Source of the DNA: an uncultured Bacilli bacterium
Lineage (GTDB): Bacteria > Bacillota_I > Bacilli_A > RF39 > UBA660
Length of the DNA stretch: 34,414 nucleotides
Reading direction: 5' to 3'
NCBI GenBank assembly: GCA_944368875.1
Contig: CALVXF010000009.1
Location: 1 to 34,414, forward strand
In this document: positions 14,675 to 21,397 of the stretch, piece by piece
Position numbering within the stretch: position 1 is the first letter of the stretch
How the letters are laid out: each line of letters starts with the position of its first letter
Notes under the pieces: model-generated
What the model was told of the DNA's origin: nothing
What the model saw: the letters and a program-made list of their open reading frames with translations, nothing else
Databases searched by the model: none
Made by a program: the position numbers and the translations under genes

Positions 14675-16311
14675 TAATACACCTTCTTAAACGCACTACT
14701 AATTTCTCTATATTTACTTAAACTAGAAGCTGAATTCCATGTCATATAACCTCCAGTCAAGCCATTTTCATATAATCCTTCAATTTGTTCACTGATTTTA
14801 TCAGCATCATAAACAACATATGGACTTCTAATTGTATTATACGCTTGAATCCAAGTTCTAACAATAGCTGGTGTTGTTGTTTCTTGTTGTCTTACAACAA
14901 CACTAGCTCCCCAATATTTTAATAATTTATAAGGTACTTCCCAGACATATTCTTCAATTCCATAGTCATGAGAATTAAAATGATCGGGATAAGGCATCGC
15001 ACTTATTACATCAACAATATTAGAAATTGCGGCCCAATACTGACCATAACCCGTAACATAGCTATTCGCACTTTCACCAAAAACATCAGCTGAAACATAG
15101 GCATTTACTTTATGTATTTCATCACATGCATACATTAAAAATGATTGAATAGCTTGAGCTTTAGTTTCATTATAGGTATTGTTTAAGTTAATCGCACCAC
15201 TTTTTTCTAAACTATAAGTTCGATCTGGAAAACGCACATAGTCAAATTGTATTTCATTAAACCCAAATTCTTCTACTGCTTCTATCGCTAAAGCAACATT
15301 ATATTCCCAAACTTTACGATTGTACGCTGTTGGCCAATAACTATTATTATATTTATACGGGTTATTCTCTTTATCAACAATCGCATGTTCAGGGTGATCA
15401 GTAACATAATAACCATCTTTAAATGTCGAAATACGGCCAATTAAATATATTCCAGCATCTTTAATCTTATCAATATAAGTTTTATATTCTGAAGCACTAT
15501 AAACAGCATGCTCATAATTAGTAGGTGAATACTCTTTTAATACTTCGCTTTCATATCCTGGCACTGTATTTTCTTTAATATCTACCACAAAAGCATTAAT
15601 ATTACTTTCTTTAGCTAGCGTAATATAAGCATCAATATTACTAAGAGCTCCTACATTAATGTAAAAGCTTCGAACTTCATCTGGCATAACATTATCTTCA
15701 AATGACGCTTTGGGATATGGATAATAGTCTAAATTATCGCCACTTCCACCACCAAAACGATCTGTTCGTTTAAGATGTGTTTGTAAATAACCATTGTCAT
15801 ACATCTCATTAGCTTCTTCTTCACTATTTACAGTGTATTTGCCATAAATATAACCAGTTAAATCATTATAACGAATTTGGTACTTTTCAACACTGCCATC
15901 TGAATTGAGTTTATTATATCCCATAATCTCAACTAGGCTCCCTTTAGGAATCATTCCACTTATTTTAATCGAACTAGCATCTTCATAAACTGTAACTGAA
16001 CTTCGAACATATTTTTCTTTTTCCAAAACAACATTATTATCAATAACTAAATTATCACTTTTAACTAAAAATAATTGTTCATCGATATAGATTTTCGTAT
16101 AATCATCAACAGTTTCTAAACTAGTTTGAACTTCTTTACCACGAATAATATCATCAACATGATTAAAATCTTCATCATAAACTGCTACTGTGTAATCATC
16201 ACTTGCTAGAAAACAGCTTTCTAAATCTTCTTTTTCTGTTAAATACAAATAGCCAAAATAACCACCAACAGAAAGAATGCAAATAATTAAAATAAATTTA
16301 AATACTCTCAC
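14674..16311 (-). CDS. Membrane-anchored putative glycoside hydrolase (DUF4015 type) with SH3-like domain
   Basis: 545 residues from a GTG start preceded by GGTGG. An N-terminal hydrophobic segment (about 4-25) exports or anchors it. An SH3-like segment (about 104-165, including LTGYIYGKY) is followed by a TIM-barrel-like domain (about 210-545) with the DUF4015 features: INAFVVDIKE, the FGFNEIQFDYVRFPD stretch bearing likely acidic catalytic residues, VSADVFG, and GGYMTWN near the end. The substrate is unknown; a wall or surface polysaccharide is likely. It has its own promoter inside the end of yunB and is coupled to yutD. Confidence 0.88.
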   Translation of the reverse strand: MRVFKFILIICILSVGGYFGYLYLTEKEDLESCFLASDDYTVAVYDEDFNHVDDIIRGKEVQTSLETVDDYTKIYIDEQLFLVKSDNLVIDNNVVLEKEKYVRSSVTVYEDASSIKISGMIPKGSLVEIMGYNKLNSDGSVEKYQIRYNDLTGYIYGKYTVNSEEEANEMYDNGYLQTHLKRTDRFGGGSGDNLDYYPYPKASFEDNVMPDEVRSFYINVGALSNIDAYITLAKESNINAFVVDIKENTVPGYESEVLKEYSPTNYEHAVYSASEYKTYIDKIKDAGIYLIGRISTFKDGYYVTDHPEHAIVDKENNPYKYNNSYWPTAYNRKVWEYNVALAIEAVEEFGFNEIQFDYVRFPDRTYSLEKSGAINLNNTYNETKAQAIQSFLMYACDEIHKVNAYVSADVFGESANSYVTGYGQYWAAISNIVDVISAMPYPDHFNSHDYGIEEYVWEVPYKLLKYWGASVVVRQQETTTPAIVRTWIQAYNTIRSPYVVYDADKISEQIEGLYENGLTGGYMTWNSASSLSKYREISSAFKKVY

Positions 16312-16326
16312 AATACCACCAATATA

Positions 16327-16355
16327 ATTATAACATCAATTAATTGGAAGTGCAA
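16327..16355 (-). promoter_or_regulatory. Sigma-A-type promoter of the glycosidase-yutD pair
   Basis: TTGCAC, a 17-base spacer and TATAAT in an extended -10 TGTTATAAT. The -35 and part of the spacer lie in the 3' end of yunB, so the pair can be read apart from yunB. Confidence 0.65.
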
Positions 16356-17079
16356 AAATATTACTAGATTCACTTAAACCATTGAAATAATAACTAGGAA
16401 CTGTGCCATTTATTAATTTTATAATAATTGGAATCGATATAGGAATAGTTATATATTTTGTAGTAAATGGTAACAACATGCGCATATTAATTGTTATCTC
16501 TGCACTAGTTTCAACTAAGGCATTGTTAATACCATAATTGGTAATTTTAGTTTCAATTCTACTACCTATATCACCAGTTAAAGTAAATTTAACAGGTATT
16601 TTAGGTCCCAGATTATTTAAAAAAACATTATCAAAAAGAAGACCACTAGGAATTTTAAAAACAATTCCTTCCGTAGAATCATAATCAATTAGATTATTAC
16701 TTTCTAAATCAAGTAGTTCGTAATTCCCACTTTCAAGTGCCCGAAAATATGTCTCGATATTACTTGTCATCACGCCTAAAAAGCGATTAACTATAGTTGT
16801 ATTAAAATCAATTGTTTGAATAAGATCATTGTTTTTATTGATAATAAAGAGATCTTCTTCACTAATATCTTCATCTATTTGTTCTACAACTACTTTATTT
16901 GCTAATAAACGTCCAAGTCTTTGCATCTCTGTTTCAGCATATATAGCTAGTTTAGAGACTAATCTATCATTAATATAATAAAAAAGAAAACAGCAAAAAA
17001 ACATAGTTATAACTGTAACAAATAACAAAAACTTTTTTTTATTAATCCACCAACTGCGACGTTTTTTAAATCTTTTCAT
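16336..17079 (-). CDS. yunB: Sporulation protein YunB
   Basis: 247 residues. A very basic N-terminus (MKRFKKRRSWWINKKK) leads into one membrane segment (about 17-37) and a long outside domain. Family features include ETEMQRLGRLLANKVV, GIVFKIPSGLLFDN, LGPKIPVKFTLTGDIGS and a final PIIIKLINGTVPSYYFNG. YunB belongs to the SigE mother-cell regulon in B. subtilis and is needed for normal spore formation. No Shine-Dalgarno is visible before the ATG at 17079, and a SigE-like -10 lies only five bases upstream, so the transcript may be leaderless or the true start may differ. Confidence 0.88.
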   Translation of the reverse strand: MKRFKKRRSWWINKKKFLLFVTVITMFFCCFLFYYINDRLVSKLAIYAETEMQRLGRLLANKVVVEQIDEDISEEDLFIINKNNDLIQTIDFNTTIVNRFLGVMTSNIETYFRALESGNYELLDLESNNLIDYDSTEGIVFKIPSGLLFDNVFLNNLGPKIPVKFTLTGDIGSRIETKITNYGINNALVETSAEITINMRMLLPFTTKYITIPISIPIIIKLINGTVPSYYFNGLSESSNIFALPIN

Positions 17080-17084
17080 AATTA

Positions 17085-17111
17085 AATATATGTTTTATAA
17101 TTTGCATTTAT
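17085..17111 (-). promoter_or_regulatory. Possible SigE-type promoter for yunB
   Basis: ATA (17111-17109), 16 bases and CATATATT (17092-17085) fit the loose SigE rule ATA-N16/18-CATANNNT. The -35 is otherwise poor (TGATAAA), and transcription would begin at or next to the ATG. Confidence 0.3.
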
Positions 17112-17118
17112 CAAAAAT

Positions 17119-17127
17119 TGTGATAAT
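17119..17127 (+). promoter_or_regulatory. Extended -10 promoter of the 117-residue orphan gene
   Basis: TGTGATAAT, with a TTGCAT 11 bases further upstream that is too close to be its usual -35. The region overlaps the proposed yunB promoter on the other strand. Confidence 0.45.
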
Positions 17128-17152
17128 ATATATGGTGAAGAGGAGGTATAAT

Positions 17153-17506
17153 ATGAATAAAGCCTATCAACTAAATAATCAATTCTTAAAGGAAAAAAAT
17201 AAAATTAAAAAAGAAATGAGCAAAAAAACATTAAAGAAGATTGATCATTTAACTATTTTTAACGATAGTATATATGTGAATTGTAAAGACACTGTCATTG
17301 TTCATAAAAAGATTAACGATACCATGTATGCTTGCTCATATGTAACAAAAAATGGTAAAGTCAAATTAGTTCCTAACACAGATAAATATTATAAAATTAC
17401 TATTTTCCAAGATTCATGTCAAGAAGAATTTGAAAAATTAGATCGCTTATATAAAACCTTCAGAAGAAACATATCAAAAGTTAAAAAAAGTATTACTTCA
17501 AAGTAA
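17153..17506 (+). CDS. Unrecognised small soluble protein
   Basis: Not recognised. 117 residues, very lysine-rich, no signal peptide or membrane segment. A helical basic start (NNQFLKEKNKIKKEMSKK) is followed by a strand-rich middle (IFNDSIYVNCKDTVIVHKK, MYACSYVTKNGKVKLVP) and a helical basic end. AGGAGG precedes the ATG at 17153; the upstream in-frame ATGs lie in the promoter region. It is a single-gene transcript, divergent from yunB and convergent with nrdG, with a strong terminator that contains its stop codon. The basic ends could suit nucleic-acid binding, but that is a guess. Confidence 0.75.
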   Translation: MNKAYQLNNQFLKEKNKIKKEMSKKTLKKIDHLTIFNDSIYVNCKDTVIVHKKINDTMYACSYVTKNGKVKLVPNTDKYYKITIFQDSCQEEFEKLDRLYKTFRRNISKVKKSITSK

Positions 17507-17516
17507 TACTTTTTTT
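17483..17516 (+). terminator. Intrinsic terminator of the 117-residue orphan gene
   Basis: Long perfect hairpin: AAAGTATTACTT (17487-17498) pairs with AAGTAATACTTT (17501-17512), extended by A/T pairs and followed by a T run. The TAA stop (17504-17506) lies in the stem. Confidence 0.85.
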
Positions 17517-17518
17517 AT

Positions 17519-17545
17519 TAAAAAAGACTATTGCATGCAATAGTC
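17519..17545 (-). terminator. Intrinsic terminator of the nrd operon
   Basis: Perfect 20-base palindrome at 17526-17545 (GACTATTGCA/TGCAATAGTC) followed on the minus strand by TTTTT. The nrdG stop codon (17546-17544) overlaps it. Confidence 0.75.
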
Positions 17546-18107
17546 AAATATACATATACTTATCTTTACTATAGAGTTGATGATGATCTATCTCATCAGC
17601 ATATTTAGTAATTATAATCGCCTCTTTTTTTAATAAACTCTCTTTAACATCAATAATACGTTGATTTCTTGAACCTTTAAACTTCAGATTTAAACTCTTC
17701 TCTGCCAATACAAAACGACCATCAACTAAAACATCTATTTGTTTTAAGAAATCTAAAATAGCAGGTTCTATTTTCATTTTTAAAAGTAACTCTTCAAATG
17801 TAAATCCTGTATAACACCAGACATTTAAACCTTTTTGGTGAGCATATTTGGCAATAATACTACAAGCTTTTGGTTGCATCATTGGATCCCCACCAGAAAA
17901 AGTAATCCCATCTTGATTAGGAATCGTATCCAATAGTTCACACACCTCAGATACATCAACCAAAGTCCCTCCCTGAAACGAAAAAGTTTCTGGATTATGA
18001 CAACCTAAACAATGATGTGGACATCCCTGTGTCCAAATGACAGTTCTAAGTCCTTCGCCATCAACAATACTATCGCCTTGTAAATCAGCAGCTAATCTAA
18101 TTTGCAT
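17544..18107 (-). CDS. nrdG: Anaerobic ribonucleotide reductase activating protein NrdG
   Basis: 187 residues; a radical-SAM enzyme that places the glycyl radical on the class III reductase. The cluster motif C29-x3-C33-x2-C36 lies in WTQGCPHHCLGCHNPE, and TFSGGDPMMQP is the SAM-binding GGDP region. The start overlaps the end of the glycyl-radical ORF by 11 bases and has no Shine-Dalgarno of its own, so its translation probably depends on that of the small ORF. Last gene of the nrd operon; its stop codon lies in the terminator stem. Confidence 0.95.
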   Translation of the reverse strand: MQIRLAADLQGDSIVDGEGLRTVIWTQGCPHHCLGCHNPETFSFQGGTLVDVSEVCELLDTIPNQDGITFSGGDPMMQPKACSIIAKYAHQKGLNVWCYTGFTFEELLLKMKIEPAILDFLKQIDVLVDGRFVLAEKSLNLKFKGSRNQRIIDVKESLLKKEAIIITKYADEIDHHQLYSKDKYMYI

Positions 18108-18279
18108 TTTTACTAAAAGTATGTTTTACACGATCGCGTTCTTCAGAACGTTTAGCATTATTAAAGCGATCAATAGTTCCAACTAAATAACCTGTTATAC
18201 GGCGAATACGTTCAAACTCAACTCCTTCGCCTACAACTCTTTTAGATTCTTTAACTTCTTCTTTAATTTCTTTTTTCAT
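18097..18279 (-). CDS. Stand-alone glycyl-radical segment of the class III ribonucleotide reductase
   Basis: 60 residues. The C-terminal half is the glycyl-radical end of NrdD: FERIRRITGYLVGT, with the radical glycine expected at G30, then DRFNNAKRSEERDRVKH. In typical NrdD these residues directly follow the zinc CxxC domain on the same chain. Here the large subunit stops before them, and this ORF starts 10 bases later with GGAGG six bases before its ATG, in another frame. The first 16 residues are a charged, Lys/Glu-rich helix absent from usual NrdD, possibly for docking to the large subunit. It overlaps nrdG. Reading it as a chance ORF is ruled out by the motif and the operon position. Confidence 0.9.
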   Translation of the reverse strand: MKKEIKEEVKESKRVVGEGVEFERIRRITGYLVGTIDRFNNAKRSEERDRVKHTFSKNAN

Positions 18280-18289
18280 AATTTCCTCC

Positions 18290-20599
18290 TTATTTTATTC
18301 GATCAATACTAACAGCTTCACCACTACGACGACCACAACCTGGACAAACATCACCAATTACACCAACATATCCACATACTGGATCACGATCAACAGGATG
18401 ATTAATTGCTCCATAACCTATACCTGCTTCTTTCATAAGTCTAACAACTTTCATAAAAGCTGGTACATTTAAAGCTGTATCACCATCTAATTCAACATAA
18501 GTAATGTGTCCTCCATTAGTGTAAGCATGATATGGTGCTTCTAATTTTATTTTCTTCTCAATATTAATATTATAATAAACTGGAATATGGAAAGAATTAG
18601 TATAATAATCACGATCTGTAACTCCTTTTATCTTTCCATAAATAGCTTTATCAATATTTATAAAACGACCACTTAAGCCTTCAGCTGGCGTTGCGATTAA
18701 AGAAAAATTAAGCTTGTATTCTTTAGCATACATATCAGCTTTATCACGCATATGTTTAATAATTTTTAAACCTAACTTTTGTGATTCTTCACTTTCACCA
18801 TGATGTTTACCAGTTAAAGCAACTAAACATTCAGCAAGCCCAATAAAACCAAAAGTTAATGTTCCGTGTTTTAAAATACGACGTACTTTGTCAGTTGGTT
18901 TTAATTTTTCACCATCAATCCAAACACCTTGTCCCATTAAAAATGGAAAATTATAAACACGTTTATTACATTGAATTTCAAAACGTTCTAACAACTGATC
19001 TTTAACTAATTCTAATAATTCATCAAGTTCATTAAAGAACCCTTTCATATCAGCTTTGCTGTTGCCATTAACTATACCATATTTGATTCCCAAACGTGGT
19101 AAATTAATAGAAGTAAAACTCAAATTACCTCGCCCAGGCGTAATCGCGCGATCACTATCTGCAACATTAGCTAAAACTCTCGTTCGGCATCCCATATATC
19201 CTACTTCTGTTTTATAATCACCCATCTTATATCCAATCATATTAAATGGAGCATCAATAAAAGAAAAATTAGGAAATAAACGTTTTGCACTTACTTTACA
19301 TGAAAGTTCAAATAAATCATAATTAGGGTCTTCAGGATTATAATTAACTCCCTCTTTTACTTTGAAAATAGAAATTGGAAAAATCGGGGTTTCACCATGA
19401 CCTAAGCCGGCATCTGTCGCTAATAAATAATTTTTAATAACCATTCTACCTTCAGCACTAGTATCAGTACCAAAATTGACTGAAGAAAATGGAACTTGTG
19501 CCCCAGCACGACTATGCATTGTATTTAAATTATGAATAAATGCTTCCATCGCTTGATAAGTTATACGATTAGTTTTAACCAAAGCTTTCTCATAAGCTTT
19601 CTTAATAATATTCCAAACTTCCAAACTGCCTTTAGTATATGGCTCTAAAACACTAAGATCACTTTCAATCGAAGTAAATTTATCAATTTCTTTAGCCAAA
19701 CGATCCATATTAATAAAATTGATAAAACCACTATAATCTAATAGATCATATATATGTTGTTTAAATTGTTTTTTAAAAGTTTTTAAAACCCCTGGTGCCA
19801 TAAAATAATCAAAAGCAGGAAGTGCTTGACCACCATGTTGATCATTTTGATTAGCTTGGATAGCAATTGCAGCTAAAGCCCCGTATGACATAATATCATT
19901 AGGTTCACGTAGATGACCATGTCCTGTAGAAAAACCATTTTCAAATAATTTATTTAAATCTATTTGACAGCAAGTTGTAGTTCCCATAGGTAGAAAATCC
20001 ATATCATGAATATGAATCGCCCCAGTTTCATGAGCTTCTGCAAATTTAGCTTTCATCAAATAAGCTTTGGCAAATTCTTTTGAAATAGTACTACCATATT
20101 GCAACATAGTTCCCATGGCTGTATCACCATCGACATTGGCATTTTCTCTTTTTAAATCTTCTTCACGCGCTGTTTTCAAACCCAAGCCTTCAATTGTTTT
20201 TAAAAACTTATGTTGTTTCTTATCATCAAAAAACATTTTACGTGATTGATTACGACGTTCACGATATGCACTAAACGATTCATAAACATCAAAATATTTT
20301 AATTTTTGAAGTTGTTCCTCAATCATGTCTTGAATATCTTCAATTTTGATTCTGGCATTTGCTTCATAGTTTTTTTCAATATTCATAATGACGGCATCAT
20401 AGACTTTATTAATATCTTTTTCTGTATACATACTACCAGTTGTAGCAAGTTCCGTATTAGGATCATCATCATGTAAAATTACAGAGTCAAACCCTTTTTT
20501 AATAGCTAAAGCTATTTTAGTCCCATCAAATTCTACTTTTTTGCCATTTCTTTTAATGACTGTTAAAGTTTCCAAAATATTTTTCTCTAAAGTTTTCAT
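18290..20599 (-). CDS. nrdD: Class III (anaerobic) ribonucleoside-triphosphate reductase large chain, lacking the glycyl-radical end
   Basis: 769 residues. NrdD makes deoxyribonucleotides without oxygen. An ATP-cone (about 11-112, starting VIKRNGKKVEFDG) controls activity; the ten-strand barrel follows with GAIHIHDMDF, FGTDTSAEGR, GLGHGETPIFP and MGCRT, whose C471 is the likely finger-loop cysteine. The C-terminus has a zinc-type motif with C742, C752 and C755 (DPVCGYVGVIGDVCPGCG), then SIDRIK and stop. The GYL glycyl-radical segment expected next is on the following ORF. The ATG at 20599 is preceded by GGAGG; six upstream codons are discarded. A strong sigma-A promoter lies just upstream. 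No NrdR box was recognised. Confidence 0.95.
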   Translation of the reverse strand: MKTLEKNILETLTVIKRNGKKVEFDGTKIALAIKKGFDSVILHDDDPNTELATTGSMYTEKDINKVYDAVIMNIEKNYEANARIKIEDIQDMIEEQLQKLKYFDVYESFSAYRERRNQSRKMFFDDKKQHKFLKTIEGLGLKTAREEDLKRENANVDGDTAMGTMLQYGSTISKEFAKAYLMKAKFAEAHETGAIHIHDMDFLPMGTTTCCQIDLNKLFENGFSTGHGHLREPNDIMSYGALAAIAIQANQNDQHGGQALPAFDYFMAPGVLKTFKKQFKQHIYDLLDYSGFINFINMDRLAKEIDKFTSIESDLSVLEPYTKGSLEVWNIIKKAYEKALVKTNRITYQAMEAFIHNLNTMHSRAGAQVPFSSVNFGTDTSAEGRMVIKNYLLATDAGLGHGETPIFPISIFKVKEGVNYNPEDPNYDLFELSCKVSAKRLFPNFSFIDAPFNMIGYKMGDYKTEVGYMGCRTRVLANVADSDRAITPGRGNLSFTSINLPRLGIKYGIVNGNSKADMKGFFNELDELLELVKDQLLERFEIQCNKRVYNFPFLMGQGVWIDGEKLKPTDKVRRILKHGTLTFGFIGLAECLVALTGKHHGESEESQKLGLKIIKHMRDKADMYAKEYKLNFSLIATPAEGLSGRFINIDKAIYGKIKGVTDRDYYTNSFHIPVYYNINIEKKIKLEAPYHAYTNGGHITYVELDGDTALNVPAFMKVVRLMKEAGIGYGAINHPVDRDPVCGYVGVIGDVCPGCGRRSGEAVSIDRIK

Positions 20600-20628
20600 C
20601 TTTACCTCCGTTTGCATCTTTCACTTCC

Positions 20629-20657
20629 ATTATGATACTATTTTAGATACTTGTCAA
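20629..20657 (-). promoter_or_regulatory. Sigma-A-type promoter of the nrdD operon
   Basis: Perfect TTGACA, a 17-base spacer and CATAAT on the minus strand, 30 bases before the nrdD start. The best -35 match in the window. Confidence 0.8.
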
Positions 20658-20770
20658 TAGTTTTTTTCAAACGTTTGTTCGCACTTTACAGATATCGCTT
20701 GAAATTCAAAGAAAAACGAAAATAATTTTTTTTAGTTTTTTTATTTTTTTATTTTTTTCTATTTTATTTC

Positions 20771-20834
20771 GTTACTTATTAGTTAATTTTTCTTATAAGC
20801 CCTTGTTTTTAAAAGAAATTAACTACCAGGTAAC
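20771..20834. repeat. Imperfect inverted repeat in the nrdD upstream region
   Basis: 19-base arms GTTACTTATTAGTTAATTT (20771-20789) and AAATTAACTACCAGGTAAC (20816-20834); 16 of 19 positions match as DNA, and 17 pair as plus-strand RNA if one G-U is allowed. The 26-base loop contains a small CTTATAAG palindrome. No T run follows either arm, so it is not a usual terminator. Confidence 0.6.
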
Positions 20835-20974
20835 AAAATTAAAAAAATCTAAATTTTAATATTTTTTAAAAATTAGTTTTAAAAAAAAACGATTTTTTTC
20901 AAAAAAATCATGACATCTAACTTATCAAATACACATATAATTATATAGTTTTTAAAAAGAGAGGAAATTAGTAT

Positions 20975-21373
20975 ATGAACAATCTTTCTACTGATAATAT
21001 AAACGAACAAATAGACTTTCTTTTTCTAAAACAAATCTTTTTAACAATAGCTTTTATTATTTTTACAACTCTTTCATTAAGTGTCTTATATGATGCTTAT
21101 TTAAAATTTCAAAAAAAACCTGGTTTATATAAAAGTGAAGATGTTCAAAGTATAATTATCATAATTAGATTAGTTATTTTATTAATTACAATAGGCTTTT
21201 TTATAAATAGTTATAGAGGAATTATAATAGCTAAACAAATTGGACGCTATAACTATAATTTACTCTTACAACTAATAAGTTCTTTTATAACTATATTACC
21301 TGCAATTATTGCGGTTTATGTTGCTTTTAACAGTAATAGTGAATTCGTCCAAAGTTTCAATCCTGAGACATAA
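20975..21373 (+). CDS. Unrecognised small membrane protein
   Basis: Not recognised. 132 residues with three membrane segments (about 18-40, 60-80, 96-118) joined by a basic loop (FQKKPGLYKSEDVQ) and a second loop with RGIIIAKQIGRYN. GAGAGGAAA lies upstream of the ATG. It is a lone plus-strand gene, divergent from nrdD and ended by a bidirectional terminator. Nothing links it to the reductase besides position. A CATATAAT at 20934-20941 would suit a -10 for either sigma-A or a mother-cell sigma factor, but no matching -35 is seen. Confidence 0.75.
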   Translation: MNNLSTDNINEQIDFLFLKQIFLTIAFIIFTTLSLSVLYDAYLKFQKKPGLYKSEDVQSIIIIIRLVILLITIGFFINSYRGIIIAKQIGRYNYNLLLQLISSFITILPAIIAVYVAFNSNSEFVQSFNPET

Positions 21374-21397
21374 AAACAAGACTTCAGTCTTGTTTTT
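21372..21397. terminator. Bidirectional intrinsic terminator
   Basis: Perfect stem AAAAACAAGACT (21372-21383) / AGTCTTGTTTTT (21386-21397) between convergent genes. The stop codons of both genes (21371-21373 and 21386-21384) lie in it. Confidence 0.85.

Larger units (their letters stand above)
20600..20974. other. AT-rich intergenic region between divergent nrdD and the 132-residue membrane protein gene
   Basis: The only gene-free stretch over 300 bases. It holds the nrdD promoter (20629-20657), long A and T runs, an imperfect inverted repeat (20771-20834), an AT-only palindrome GATTTTTTT-C-AAAAAAATC (20891-20909), and a TATAAT (20936-20941) that may serve the plus-strand gene. No coding frame, tRNA or known riboswitch was seen. 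Confidence 0.7.

Noticed and set aside
20891-20909. GATTTTTTT-C-AAAAAAATC palindrome as a terminator
   Set aside because: It is almost all A/T, is not followed by a T run, and does not sit at a gene end.
20600-20974. NrdR box or riboswitch upstream of nrdD
   Set aside because: No pair of sites resembling the NrdR consensus and no recognised aptamer pattern was found; only the unexplained inverted repeat remains.
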